From: Methylobacterium sp. DB0501
GTDB lineage: Bacteria > Pseudomonadota > Alphaproteobacteria > Rhizobiales > Beijerinckiaceae
Length of the DNA stretch: 64,000 bases
Direction of reading: 5' to 3'
Assembly: GCF_011043735.1 (NCBI RefSeq)
Contig: NZ_JAAKGV010000004.1
Span: 124,001 to 188,000 of the forward strand
The notes under the pieces were generated by a model. It ran no database searches. It had not been told where the DNA came from and saw nothing but the letters and a program-made list of their open reading frames with translations. Within the stretch, counting starts at the first letter, position 1. The number at the start of each line of letters is the position of its first letter. Of this stretch, positions 33,257-42,505 are shown in pieces. The position numbers and the translations under genes are program-made.

Positions 33257-33835
33257 ATGGCGCGCTTCGCTCCGCTCGTCGCTCTGCTCCTGCTGCTCAT
33301 CGCGCCTGCCTTGGCCGAGCCGCCGCCGACCATGGCGCCGGGCGCCGCGCAGAGCGTGCAGTTGCAGCCGGTCGCGATCTACGGCGCCGACGGCAAGGTG
33401 GTCTCGTTCCCGGATCAGAACCGGACGATGGTGATGCCGTTCGTCCGGGCGACCGGTAGCGGCTTCATGCTCCCGGCGACCTCGTCGCCTCAGCAGTTCC
33501 TGGTCACCCAGCCGGGCGGCACCACCACCTACCGGGCCTATAACCCGTGCGCCGCGGCGGACGTCCGGATCACCAGCGTGTCGGCGCTCGAGCCGCTGGT
33601 TGCGGTAGCGACCGAGTACCCGGGCGTGGCGCGGGTCACCTCCCGCACGGGGACGATCGACCGGTTCAGCGGCACCCGGTTCGGCCGCGGTGCGGAGACG
33701 CTGGGCAGCGCCGCCAACCCGATGGGCGGCCCGAACCGCATCGTCTCCATCATGATCGTGCCCATCCCCGGCTATCCGGCCGACGTGTCCGGCATGACCT
33801 GCGAATTCGAGCTCATGTACGGGAACGGCGGCTGA
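33257..33835 (+). CDS. secreted protein of unknown function in the late operon
   Basis: A 192-residue protein with a textbook Sec signal peptide ([20 protein letters not shown], cleavage near residue 20). A beta-rich mature part follows, including [22 protein letters not shown] and [27 protein letters not shown]. It is packed between neck and tail-terminator genes and overlaps the collagen-like gene by one base. A signal peptide is unexpected for a virion part assembled in the cytoplasm. No family recognised. Confidence 0.7.
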   Translation: MARFAPLVALLLLLIAPALAEPPPTMAPGAAQSVQLQPVAIYGADGKVVSFPDQNRTMVMPFVRATGSGFMLPATSSPQQFLVTQPGGTTTYRAYNPCAAADVRITSVSALEPLVAVATEYPGVARVTSRTGTIDRFSGTRFGRGAETLGSAANPMGGPNRIVSIMIVPIPGYPADVSGMTCEFELMYGNGG

Positions 33836-34665
33836 TGCGCGCTCTCCACCTTGCGCTCTGCGCCGCGCTGCTGGCCGCTCCCGCCGCGGCGCGCGTTCCC
33901 GGGACCGCGGGCCCGCCCGGCCTGCGCGGCGAGAAGGGCGAGCCCGGCCCCGCTGGTCAACCCGGCTCTCAGGGGCCACAAGGTGACCCGGGGGCACAAG
34001 GCTCCAGGGGTGAGCAGGGCAATGCAGGGGCCGCAGGCGCACAAGGTCCGAGAGGCGATGCGGGAGTTGCTGGCGCTGCTGGGCCAGCAGGGCCGCCTGG
34101 CCCCGCCGGTGCTCAAGGTAGCCCGGGAGTTGCTGGACCAACCGGACCGGCCGGCCCGCAGGGGCTGACGGGCCCGCAGGGGGAGAACGGTCCCGCCGGA
34201 TCGCCCGGGCCGACAGGCGCGCAGGGTCCGGCGGGTTCGCAGGGTTCGAAAGGCGAAACCGGGGCAGCAGGTGCCGCGGGACCAGCCGGCGCGCAGGGCG
34301 CGCCTGGAGCAACCGGCGCTCAGGGGCCCGCTGGCGCGACCGGCGCCCCCGGGCCGGTCGGTCCGAAATCCAGCCAGTTCATCTGCAACACCACGATCAG
34401 CGAGACGATGCTGCTCGCCGTCTCGGCTGGAATTCGGGTCAGCCCGGCGGCCACATGCGCCGGGGCGCTGACCACCGACATCCTTGAGGTCTACCCGACC
34501 AGCCTCGCGAGCCTCACCGATGGCACCGGGGCATCGAAGGGTCTGGCCGTGCACCACCTGTTCCCGACCGCCGCCGGCCAGGTGAAGGCGGTTCTGAGCG
34601 CGCCGGCCCTGGCGATCGGCGCCTCCTACTCCATCCCCGTGGCCGTCTACGCGGTGAATCGCTGA
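33835..34665 (+). CDS. secreted collagen-like protein
   Basis: A 276-residue protein with an N-terminal signal peptide ([19 protein letters not shown]). Residues 23-178 are an unbroken run of 52 Gly-X-Y triplets, many GPA, GAQ, GPQ and GEx. A C-terminal globular domain of about 95 residues starts [15 protein letters not shown] and may trimerise. Phage fibres often carry collagen repeats, but export and the position beside the tail terminator are unusual. It could be displayed on the cell surface or be a mis-called fibre whose hydrophobic start has another role. Confidence 0.85.
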   Translation: MRALHLALCAALLAAPAAARVPGTAGPPGLRGEKGEPGPAGQPGSQGPQGDPGAQGSRGEQGNAGAAGAQGPRGDAGVAGAAGPAGPPGPAGAQGSPGVAGPTGPAGPQGLTGPQGENGPAGSPGPTGAQGPAGSQGSKGETGAAGAAGPAGAQGAPGATGAQGPAGATGAPGPVGPKSSQFICNTTISETMLLAVSAGIRVSPAATCAGALTTDILEVYPTSLASLTDGTGASKGLAVHHLFPTAAGQVKAVLSAPALAIGASYSIPVAVYAVNR

Positions 34666-35099
34666 TGCCGAGCAAGCGAGAGCAGGTACTGCAGGGCGTC
34701 TCAGCCCTGCTGAAAGGTGCCCTCCCGAAGGCCGCCCACTTCCGCAACGAGGTGAAGCCCGAGGCCATCCCGGCGAACGGCTTCGTCAACATGGATGACG
34801 GCGACCCGGGCGAGCCCGAGGTCACGCTGAATCCCACCACCTGGATCTACGAGCACGCCATCCCGGTCGACGTCGCGGCGCTCAAGAGCCGGACCGTCAG
34901 CGCCGAGTTGCGCCTGGACGCCATGCTGCAGGCCATCGGCGCGGCCGTGGCGGCGGATCGGACCCTCGGTGGCCTCTGCGACTACCTGATGGTGCAGGCC
35001 GCCACCACCGAGCCGCTGACGGCGGAGGGCGCGGCCGTCTCGCGCCTGGCGCTCGTCGAGATCGTCGCCGTCTACGGCACCACCGACCCCCTGAACTGA
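34665..35099 (+). CDS. tail terminator / completion protein (gpU position)
   Basis: A 144-residue protein: [28 protein letters not shown], then GFVNMDDGDPGEPEVTLNPTTWIYEHAIPVDVAA and LRLDAMLQAIGAAV. This follows the pattern of siphophage tail completion proteins. It directly precedes the tail tube gene, as lambda U precedes V. Confidence 0.75.
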   Translation: MPSKREQVLQGVSALLKGALPKAAHFRNEVKPEAIPANGFVNMDDGDPGEPEVTLNPTTWIYEHAIPVDVAALKSRTVSAELRLDAMLQAIGAAVAADRTLGGLCDYLMVQAATTEPLTAEGAAVSRLALVEIVAVYGTTDPLN

Positions 35100-35116
35100 A
35101 CCCTGAGGAGAGAACC

Positions 35117-36058
35117 ATGGCTCGCGCGCGCGGAGCGAACGCCATCCTGGCGGCTGCCTTCGAGACCACCTACGGCACCCCGCCCGCCAGCGGGTTCCGG
35201 AAGCTCCCCTTCGTCTCGTCGAACCTCGGCGAGGAGCAGGGCCTGATCGCCAGCGACCTGCTCGGCTATGGCCGCGAGCCGCTGCCGCCGACCCGCGACG
35301 TCATCAACAACGACGGCGACGTGGTCGTGCCGATCGACCTGCGCAACTTCGGCAACTGGCTGAAGCTCTTCATGGGCCAGCCGACGAGCACCACGAACAC
35401 CGGCACGACCACGCACGTCTTCACCTCCGGCGCCATCGCCCTGCCGTCGTGCACCGTCGAGGTCGGCCTGCCGGAGGTGCCGAGCTACGGCCAGAACTAC
35501 GGCGTGCGCGGCAACACCATGCGGGTGCAGATGCAGCGCTCCGGCCTGCTCACCGCGACGCTCGGCCTGATGGCTCAGGGCGAGAACAAGCTGGTGGCGT
35601 CGGCCGCCGGCACGCTCGCCGAGGCCTCGGTCGAGCGGTTCTCGCCGTTCCAGGGTGCCATCACTCGCGCCGGCGCGGCGCTCGGCTCCGTGGTCAGCGC
35701 GGATTTCACCTACACGAACAACCTCGACAAAGTGGAGGTCATCCGCGGAGACGGCCGGATCGAGGATGCCGACCCCGGCATGGTCGGCATGTCCGGGAGC
35801 ATCGCCGTGCGGTTCAAGGACACCACGCTCCTCGACCAGGCCACGTCGGGCGCGCCGGTGGAGCTCACCTTCGGGTGGGTCACCGATGCTACCCGGTCGC
35901 TCGTCTTCAAGGCGCACGCCGTTTACCTGCCGCGGGCGAAGACGCCGGTGACAGGCCCGGGCGGCGTGCAGGCTACGTTCGCGTGGCAGGCGGCCAAGGA
36001 CATGACGCTCAACAAGACCGTCACCGCGACGCTCATCAACAACGTCGCGACATACTGA
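35117..36058 (+). CDS. major tail tube protein
   Basis: A 313-residue tail tube protein. MARARGANAILAAAFETTYGTPPASGFRKLPF at the N-terminus and beta-rich segments (VVVPIDLRNFGNWLKLFMG, VEVIRGDGRIEDADPGMVGMSGSIAVRF) match the phage tail tube family. A good ribosome-binding site (gaggagag) precedes the ATG. The next structural gene is separated by an inserted leftward gene. Confidence 0.87.
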   Translation: MARARGANAILAAAFETTYGTPPASGFRKLPFVSSNLGEEQGLIASDLLGYGREPLPPTRDVINNDGDVVVPIDLRNFGNWLKLFMGQPTSTTNTGTTTHVFTSGAIALPSCTVEVGLPEVPSYGQNYGVRGNTMRVQMQRSGLLTATLGLMAQGENKLVASAAGTLAEASVERFSPFQGAITRAGAALGSVVSADFTYTNNLDKVEVIRGDGRIEDADPGMVGMSGSIAVRFKDTTLLDQATSGAPVELTFGWVTDATRSLVFKAHAVYLPRAKTPVTGPGGVQATFAWQAAKDMTLNKTVTATLINNVATY

Positions 36059-36168
36059 ACGCGGTACGGGCCGCGCTCCGGCCGGCAAATCTCTTGCCCT
36101 CTGGGGTCGGCCCTCGGTAGAACGGCATGCCTCCGCGATTGCGGGGATGGATCGCACGGAAGGTGTCC

Positions 36169-36191
36169 GCACCTGCCGTGCGTTAGCTTTG
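36169..36191 (+). repeat. 23-bp repeat, copy 2
   Basis: Identical over 23 bases to 23869-23891. It lies 110 bases after the tail tube gene and 57 bases beyond the stop of the leftward moron gene. Both copies have the same orientation relative to late transcription. Confidence 0.75.
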
Positions 36192-36248
36192 CTCACCGTG
36201 ACACTGAAGCTGTAATGGCGCCTCAAGCGGCTCGACTGATTTCCATGA

Positions 36249-36551
36249 TTAGAATATTTTTACCTCACCAAATGGACCTACTGAGCAAGTTTGTTTAAAT
36301 AATGTAAACCTTCCAGCCAAGTCTACAGTCATTTTTACATCATAAAATCTGTAGGCTGGAGTGGCGCGAAATGTATTTGTCGTAATTTCTACCGATTTCA
36401 GGGTCGATCCAGATATTGTTGGAAGCTGTCTTGTTGCCGTAATCAAACACAAGCTTTCCGCCTCACCTGCCGGGTAGCTCGAAGGCACGGCCTGCGCGAA
36501 CGCATGGCAGGAATATAAGATTGTTCCAGCGGTAAAAACAAACGATCTCAT
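36249..36551 (-). CDS. small secreted protein (moron)
   Basis: A 100-residue protein with a signal peptide (MRSFVFTAGTILYSCHAFAQ). The mature part has two cysteines (near residues 35 and 89) that may form a disulfide. The gene is AT-rich and opposite to the tail operon, between tail tube and chaperone genes, the signature of a moron. No family recognised; a periplasmic or surface role in the lysogen is possible. Confidence 0.6.
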   Translation of the reverse strand: MRSFVFTAGTILYSCHAFAQAVPSSYPAGEAESLCLITATRQLPTISGSTLKSVEITTNTFRATPAYRFYDVKMTVDLAGRFTLFKQTCSVGPFGEVKIF

Positions 36552-36571
36552 TCTAGCCCCTAGGAATTTTA

Positions 36572-36988
36572 ATGTTGAAGCTCGCCCCTCAGAGCGATTC
36601 GTTCTGGCTCGATGTCCTGCCCGGCGTCCGGATCCGCTTCCGGCCGATCACCGTCGCGTCGATGCTGGTCGCCCGCGAAGCGGTCGGCAAGGTGTTCCGC
36701 GACGAGGACCAGGACGATGTCGATGCTCGCGCCAACATCGCCCTCGTGCGCGAGCTCACCCGGCGCGGCATCGTGGAGTGGGAGGGCATCGGCGACGCCG
36801 ACGAGCAGCCGATCCCGGTCACCCGCGAGGCCGTCGATCTCCTGATGGAGAACTGGCCGGCCTATGACGCGATCGACAACCTCTACGTCGCTCCCGCCCT
36901 CGCGAGGGACGCGGAAAAAAACGCATCGTCGAACTCTGCAAGTGGCACTTCGGCGGAGGCGCCGAATACTGCGACGCCTGCGGCGTAG
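36572..36988 (+). CDS. tail assembly chaperone (gpG-like), unshifted product
   Basis: A 138-residue protein, FRPITVASMLVAREAVGKVF...LVRELTRRGIVEWEGIGD..., of the tail chaperone type that coats the tape measure before tube assembly. aggaa lies five bases before the ATG. Near its 3' end the run gaa aaa aac carries a -1 slippery heptamer, so this is the major product of a G/GT pair. Confidence 0.82.
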   Translation: MLKLAPQSDSFWLDVLPGVRIRFRPITVASMLVAREAVGKVFRDEDQDDVDARANIALVRELTRRGIVEWEGIGDADEQPIPVTREAVDLLMENWPAYDAIDNLYVAPALARDAEKNASSNSASGTSAEAPNTATPAA

Positions 36989-37239
36989 AATGCGAGACCT
37001 GCCCGTATCGCGAGCACGCGCCAGCAACGGATGACGGCGTGACGGCCTGGGCCGTCATCCGCCGCTGTGGCGGTCAGGTCCGAGCCGGCATTGGCGCCCC
37101 CTACGCCCTCGATTTCGGCGCCGTGCTGGCGCTCGCCGATGCCATGGGCGCCACCTCGGCGCTCCTCGCCGACGTCCTGCCGCACGTCGAGCCCGTCATC
37201 GTGAAGGCCTACCAGGAGCAGAGCGAGAATGCCGACTAG
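36572..37239 (+). CDS. tail assembly chaperone frameshift product (gpGT-like)
   Basis: A -1 shift at 36916-36922 fuses the first 117 residues of G to a 105-residue extension in the other frame, about 222 residues in total. The extension is coherent. It starts RIVELCKWHFGGG, has a cysteine-rich stretch CDACGVECETCPYRE, and ends in a helical domain (ALDFGAVLALADAMGATSALLADVL). The stop overlaps the tape measure start by 11 bases. In lambda the GT protein links the chaperone to the tube subunits. Confidence 0.75.
36916..36922 (+). promoter_or_regulatory. programmed -1 frameshift site
   Basis: The heptamer A AAA AAC is in the correct phase (codons AAA and AAC of the zero frame) inside a run of seven A in otherwise GC-rich DNA. 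Slipping back one base gives AAA AAA and continues into the open T-like frame. Downstream structure was not evaluated. Confidence 0.75.
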
Positions 37240-40200
37240 CGTCGCCATCCGCCTCGGCGTCGAGGGTGGGGCCGAGGTCAAGCGCGTCCTGGCTGAGACC
37301 GGCCAGGACGGCCAGGCCGCCTTTCAGAAGATCGCCGCCGCCAGCGACGCGGCCGGCGCAGCCGTCGATCGTCAGACCGCCAAGTTCCAGCGGCTGGCGG
37401 CAGCCGCCCGTGAAGCGGAGACGCAGGCGCGGGCGCAGGCGAACATCAACGCCGTGCTCGGCGTCGGCCAGGGCTCGACCGGCTCCGCGCGCGATTCGGC
37501 CTCAGTGTTCGAGTTGCAGGCGCGGGCTGCCGACGAAGCGGCGCGCCGGACCGAGGTGCTGTCGCGCGAGGTGGCAACGCTGCAGAGCCGCTTCGATCCG
37601 ATGGCGGCGGCTGGTGCCCGCTACTCGGCCGCGCTGGCGGACATCGCTCGGGCGGAGGAGATCGGCGCCCTCTCGGCCAACAAGGCCGCGGCGGCGCGCC
37701 TTGCCGCGGTGCGCACATTCGAGGACAGCACCCAGCGCCTGGAGCGCGCAGGCCTCGCCCAGAAGGCCAGCGCGCAGGCGATGGTCAACGGCCAGACGAT
37801 CGTGCCGAACCGCGGCGCGGACGTCGCCGCCTATGGCGATGAACTCGACCGACTGCGGGCCAAGTACAGCCCTCTGTTCGCCGCTCAGCGCGAGTACCTG
37901 GGGCAGCTTGCCGAGATCCGGCAGGCGGTGCGGAGCGGCGCGCTGACCCAGGCCGAGGGCGCCAAGGCGGTGCAGAGCACCAAGGACGCCTTCGCCCGGC
38001 AGGTGACCGACCTGCGCGCCAAGGGAGACGGCCGGCTCACCAGCTACCAGGCGCAGGGTCTGTTCTACCAGGGCACCGACATCGTCGCCTCGGCGGCGAG
38101 CGGCATGAGCCCGATGACGATCCTGCTGCAGCAGGGCGGCCAGATCGCGCCCATCTTCGCCGGCCCCGGCTCGGCGAGCATCAAGGGCGCGCTCGGGCAG
38201 GCAAGTGAGGCGGTGACCGGCTTCGTCTCGCGCATCGGCTTCGTTGGCGGCGCTATCGGCGTCGTCACCACCGCGGCGGTTGCCGGCACGGCCGCGGTGG
38301 TGTCCTACCAGAACTCCATGCGCGAGACCGAGCGTGCGCTGGCCGGCGCCGGCCGGGCCTCCGGTGCTACGGCCATGCAGATCAATGCGGCCGCCCGTGC
38401 GGCCGCGGCCTCGGGCGAGGTCTCCGTCCGGCAGGCGCGGCAGTTCTCGGCCGAGTATGCCAGCACGGGACGCGTCGGCGTCGAGATGTATGCCAGCCTC
38501 GCCCGGACCGTGCGGGACTACGCCGCCAGCACCAACCAGGACGCGGCCGACGCCAACGGCGATCTCGCCAAGGCCTTCGGTAATCCGGACCTGGTCCGCG
38601 GGCTCGACACCCTGAACGAGCGACTGGGCTTCCTGGACGATCGCACCCGGGAGACAGTCCGTCGGCTGGCTGAGCAAGGCGACCGGCTGGCGGCCCAGCG
38701 CGTCGGGTTCGACGCCTATGCCGCGGCCCTGACCAAGGCCTCGGAGCTGACCGGCACCCTCGGCGACAAGACCTCGGCGTTCGGCCGTGTGTTCGGCAAC
38801 GTCTGGGACACCATCGGCGAGCGGCTGGACAAGGCCATCACCGGCGGCCCGATCGCCGACCGCATCGAGGATCTCGAGGCGCAGCTGGCGCAAACCGAGA
38901 GCCTGCGCGGCCGGCTCGGCGGTCTGTTCGACTATCGGATTGACGCTCCGGCCAACGAGCTTCGAGGTGAGATCGCGCGCCTGCGGGGGATCCAGGCGCG
39001 GCAGGCACAACAGACCGAGCGGGCCCAGACGGCGCAGCGGTCGCGGGAGATCGGTGACCTCGTGCGCTCGCTCGACCCCGAGCAGGCGCAGCTCGATAAG
39101 CTCCAGGGCACGGCGGAGCGCTTGCGCCGCTCCCTTTCCGATCCAATCACCTTCGGCCTCGGTCCGCGGGCCCTGGCTGAGACCGAGGGCGCGTTCGGGC
39201 GAGTGTCGGCGCAGCTGCGCACGATGACCGAAGACATGGAGCGCTTCGGTAGCGCGACCATCGCAGCCCAGGTGCGCGCGTCTGAGTTCGCTAACAGAGC
39301 TGCGACGCAGCGCCTGAACCCGGTCGACCGGGCCCTTGCTGGCCGACAAGAGCAATACGACACTGAGGTTCGTCGCCTTGGCATCCCTGCGACTGGCCCC
39401 TCTTCCACGCAAGTGCGCGCCGATTACGAGACCCGGATCGGCAACGCCGATGCTCGCGACATCGCAGGATTAACCGCGGCGCGGGACGCCGCGTTGAGGA
39501 ACGCCCTGGCGCGTGAGGGATTGCAGAACTCCCTCAACCTCGACACCGACACGATCCGGAAGGAGACCGAGGTTCGGGCGGAGCGCACCTCGGCGTCGAG
39601 CGACTTCATTTCGGCGATGATCAACGTCGAGAGCCGCGGCAATCCGAACGCCCGCAACCCCAATTCCACAGCGACCGGACTGGGGCAGTTCATCGACAAG
39701 ACGTGGCTGCGGCTGTTCCCGCAGGTCTTTCCGGATCGCGCCGCCGGCATGACGCCCGAGCAGATACTGTCTCGCCGGACCGACCGGGAGGACAGTATCG
39801 CCCTCATCCAGGCGCTCGCGGCTGAAAACCGGCGGGCGCTCGAGCGTGCGGACCTGCCCACCAACAACCGGAATCAGTATCTCGCGTGGTTCCTCGGGTC
39901 GCCCACGGCGGTCAAGGCGCTCCGGGCCGATCCCGACGCCCCCATCTCTTCGGTGGCGTCAGCCGACGCGATCGCGGCCAACCGCAAGGTGCTCGAGGGG
40001 CGCAGCGTCGGGCAGGTGCTCAACTGGGCCGACCGGACCATCAACCAGAATGCGCCCGGCATCCGCAACACCGAGCGGGACGCCTTCATCCTCCGCTCTC
40101 AGGTCACTGCGACCGACCAGACGACCGAGGCGGAGGCCAGGCGCGCCAAGGTGCAGGAGCTTTTATCGGACGCAATCTCGCGCGGCACCGAGATCGGCCG

Positions 40201-41176
40201 GCAGTTCACGACCGCCCAGGATCTGATGGCGGCCAAGAGCGACAAGCTGACGGACACCGCCCGCAACGAGCGGCAGGCCATGCTCGATGTGGCGGACGCC
40301 TACGCGAAGGCCTCGGCGAGCCTGGAGAACAGCCGCATCGGCAAAGACATCCTGTTCGACCGCGCACAGCTCGGGCGCACGGCATCGGAGCAGGCCGTGT
40401 ATTCTCGCCTTCGTGGCACTGGACTCGGAATGGATTCGGCTGAGGCCGAGGGCCTGCGCCTGAACGAGAGCATACGGCAGACGCAGGCCGCGATGTCGAG
40501 CCTGGCGAGCATGGGCAACACGCTCATCGACCCGCTCGTGGACAGCACCCGCTCGTGGTCGGACTCCTTCCTCGATCTGTCGAAGAACATCTCGCGCGCG
40601 GCGCTTCAGGCTGCGCTGTTCGGGCAGGGTCCGCTCGCGAGCCTCTTCGGCATGCAGGGTCAGGGCGGCGGGCCGGGCGGCCTTCTCGGCAGCCTTCTCG
40701 GGGCGGCCAAGGGTAGCGGCGGTGGCGGGGTCGACGTCGGCGCGACGTCCTGGATGCCGAAGTTCGCGGACGGAGGGTGGACCGGATCGGGCGCTCGCCT
40801 CGAAGCGGCCGGCATCGTCCACAAGGGCGAGTACGTCTTCGATCAAGACGCCGTGCGACGGATCGGCCTCGACAACCTGCGGGTCATGCACCGCGGCGCT
40901 CCGGGCTATGCGGATGGAGGGTACGTCGGCCGTTCAGGCGGCTTCACCATGCCCAGCGCCGCCCCTGCCGCGAGCGCGGGTGGGGGAGCGCCGACGATCA
41001 ACTTCGTCACGCCCCCGGGCATGGCGCTCGAGGCGGACGGCCCGCCACAGCGCCGCGCCGACGGCTCCTATGACCAGGTGCTGCGGACCGTCGAGAGCGG
41101 GCTGGCAGGGCGCGCCCGCAACGGCCGTGGCCCGCTTCAGCAGGCGGCCGGCGGTGCCTGGGCGCGGATCGGCTGA
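37229..41176 (+). CDS. tape measure protein with lytic transglycosylase domain
   Basis: A 1315-residue tail length ruler. Long Ala/Arg/Gln-rich helical stretches cover the first about 260 residues, hydrophobic segments (FVGGAIGVVTTAAVAGTAAVV) lie near 340-360, and a Gly-rich C-terminus follows. At about 790-920 is an SLT-type muramidase fold with E801 in INVESRGNPNA and TATGLGQFIDKTW. This would open peptidoglycan during DNA entry. The start overlaps the GT stop. Confidence 0.9.
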   Translation: MPTSVAIRLGVEGGAEVKRVLAETGQDGQAAFQKIAAASDAAGAAVDRQTAKFQRLAAAAREAETQARAQANINAVLGVGQGSTGSARDSASVFELQARAADEAARRTEVLSREVATLQSRFDPMAAAGARYSAALADIARAEEIGALSANKAAAARLAAVRTFEDSTQRLERAGLAQKASAQAMVNGQTIVPNRGADVAAYGDELDRLRAKYSPLFAAQREYLGQLAEIRQAVRSGALTQAEGAKAVQSTKDAFARQVTDLRAKGDGRLTSYQAQGLFYQGTDIVASAASGMSPMTILLQQGGQIAPIFAGPGSASIKGALGQASEAVTGFVSRIGFVGGAIGVVTTAAVAGTAAVVSYQNSMRETERALAGAGRASGATAMQINAAARAAAASGEVSVRQARQFSAEYASTGRVGVEMYASLARTVRDYAASTNQDAADANGDLAKAFGNPDLVRGLDTLNERLGFLDDRTRETVRRLAEQGDRLAAQRVGFDAYAAALTKASELTGTLGDKTSAFGRVFGNVWDTIGERLDKAITGGPIADRIEDLEAQLAQTESLRGRLGGLFDYRIDAPANELRGEIARLRGIQARQAQQTERAQTAQRSREIGDLVRSLDPEQAQLDKLQGTAERLRRSLSDPITFGLGPRALAETEGAFGRVSAQLRTMTEDMERFGSATIAAQVRASEFANRAATQRLNPVDRALAGRQEQYDTEVRRLGIPATGPSSTQVRADYETRIGNADARDIAGLTAARDAALRNALAREGLQNSLNLDTDTIRKETEVRAERTSASSDFISAMINVESRGNPNARNPNSTATGLGQFIDKTWLRLFPQVFPDRAAGMTPEQILSRRTDREDSIALIQALAAENRRALERADLPTNNRNQYLAWFLGSPTAVKALRADPDAPISSVASADAIAANRKVLEGRSVGQVLNWADRTINQNAPGIRNTERDAFILRSQVTATDQTTEAEARRAKVQELLSDAISRGTEIGRQFTTAQDLMAAKSDKLTDTARNERQAMLDVADAYAKASASLENSRIGKDILFDRAQLGRTASEQAVYSRLRGTGLGMDSAEAEGLRLNESIRQTQAAMSSLASMGNTLIDPLVDSTRSWSDSFLDLSKNISRAALQAALFGQGPLASLFGMQGQGGGPGGLLGSLLGAAKGSGGGGVDVGATSWMPKFADGGWTGSGARLEAAGIVHKGEYVFDQDAVRRIGLDNLRVMHRGAPGYADGGYVGRSGGFTMPSAAPAASAGGGAPTINFVTPPGMALEADGPPQRRADGSYDQVLRTVESGLAGRARNGRGPLQQAAGGAWARIG

Positions 41177-41550
41177 TGGCGCTCCCCACTTGGCCGGCCG
41201 GGCTCCCGCCGTTGCGGGGGCTCGCCTCGTCGGCCGGTTCCGACAGCCTGCATCCGGAGGCGCAGTCGACCCAGTTCGACGACGGGCCGGACCGGGTCCG
41301 CCGTCGAACGCTGTTCGTCACGACACCGCTCGCGATGCAACTGCGCCTCTCGCCGACGCAGTTCGTGGCGTTCAAGGCCTTCCACCTGAACGACCTGAAC
41401 ACGGGCGCCCGGCGCTTCACCGCGCCGGTGCTGCTGCCTGACATGAGCGTCGGTACCCGCACCTGTCAGATCAAGGGCAAGGTCGCGTGGTCGGCGCCGA
41501 AGAAGTTCGAGTACCTCGTCTCTTTCGCCCTGACCGTCCAGGACTGGTGA
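41176..41550 (+). CDS. minor tail protein (gpM position)
   Basis: A 124-residue protein, LPTWPAGLPPLRGLASSAGSDSLHPEAQSTQFDDGPDRVRRRTLF...VAFKAFHLNDLNTGARRFTAP. It sits between tape measure and DUF1833 genes as lambda M does. Family not firmly recognised. The start overlaps the tape measure stop by one base. Confidence 0.65.
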   Translation: MALPTWPAGLPPLRGLASSAGSDSLHPEAQSTQFDDGPDRVRRRTLFVTTPLAMQLRLSPTQFVAFKAFHLNDLNTGARRFTAPVLLPDMSVGTRTCQIKGKVAWSAPKKFEYLVSFALTVQDW

Positions 41551-41554
41551 CCCC

Positions 41555-42106
41555 GTGACTGTCAGCGCAGCCCTACGCGAGGCCTACGCCTCCGGCGACA
41601 CCGAGGGCATCATCATCACCACCGTGGAGGTCGATCACGCCTCGCTCGACGCGGCGATCCTGCTGGCCCAGAACGTCGACAGCGAGCTCGGCGAGCCGGG
41701 CGACACGATCCTGCTGCCGCTGGTCGAGGGCGGCCCGAAGGTCCCGCACCTCCTCTGCGCGTTCGCGTTGATCGCGCCCGGCGCCGACCAGGACGGCCCG
41801 ACCGATGGTCGGCTCCAGATCGACAACGTCAGCGACCTGCTCCACGACCTGATGCAGGGCGTGATCGGCTACAACGAGGCCATCAAGGTCGCCTTCCGCC
41901 AGTACCGGGTCCTGCCCGGCCGGCTCGACGCGGTGACCGGCCCCGACGACGACACGCTGTCGGGCATGGAGATGGTGGCGTTCGACATCACGGCGGACCG
42001 GGCCGAGGGCACGATCGCCTGGCCGGATGGACGGCAGCAGAACGTCCCGACCGGGCCCCACGCCTTCTTCAACCGCGACGAATATCCCGGGCTGTTCACG
42101 ACGTGA
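41555..42106 (+). CDS. DUF1833 family minor tail protein (gpL-like)
   Basis: A 183-residue protein from a GTG start. It reads LREAYASGDTEGIIITTVEVDHASL and later LQIDNVSDLLHDLMQGVIGYNEAIKVAFRQYRVLPGRLDAVTGPDDDTLSGMEM, characteristic of DUF1833 tail-tip proteins. Overlaps the NlpC-like gene by four bases. Confidence 0.82.
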   Translation: MTVSAALREAYASGDTEGIIITTVEVDHASLDAAILLAQNVDSELGEPGDTILLPLVEGGPKVPHLLCAFALIAPGADQDGPTDGRLQIDNVSDLLHDLMQGVIGYNEAIKVAFRQYRVLPGRLDAVTGPDDDTLSGMEMVAFDITADRAEGTIAWPDGRQQNVPTGPHAFFNRDEYPGLFTT

Positions 42107-42498
42107 CCCGGGCTGCATTCCTCCGGAGCGTCCGCGGCCGGCCCTATGACCGCGATGCCTTCAACTGCTGGCACCTCGCCAGCCTCGTCCAGGCGACGCT
42201 GTTCGACCGCCTGCTGCCGGTCGCCGATCCGGCGCTGGTGGCGGACACGCGCGAGCGAGCGCGGGTGCTGGCGAGCCATCCCGCCCGGGCCGCCTGGCAG
42301 CCAATCGCCGCGCCGGTCGACGGCGCCCTCGTTCTGATGGGCAAGGTCGTCGGCGCCGAGACACATGCCGGCACGTGGCTCACCGAGGATGGCGGTCTGA
42401 TCCTGCACACCGACGAGCCGCACGGCGTGGCTCTCGATCCGCCGCTAGAACTGGCGCAGGCGCACCGGTGGCGGCTCACCTACCTGATTCCGGTCTGA
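42103..42498 (+). CDS. NlpC/P60-like tail-tip peptidase (gpK-like)
   Basis: A 131-residue protein with the cysteine block RDAFNCWHLASLVQ (nucleophile Cys near residue 22) and a His in AETHAGTWL, followed by HTDEPHGV. It probably cleaves peptide cross-links in the cell wall during infection, complementing the muramidase in the tape measure. Shorter than lambda K, lacking the JAMM half. Confidence 0.78.
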   Translation: MTRAAFLRSVRGRPYDRDAFNCWHLASLVQATLFDRLLPVADPALVADTRERARVLASHPARAAWQPIAAPVDGALVLMGKVVGAETHAGTWLTEDGGLILHTDEPHGVALDPPLELAQAHRWRLTYLIPV

Positions 42499-42505
42499 TC
42501 CACGC

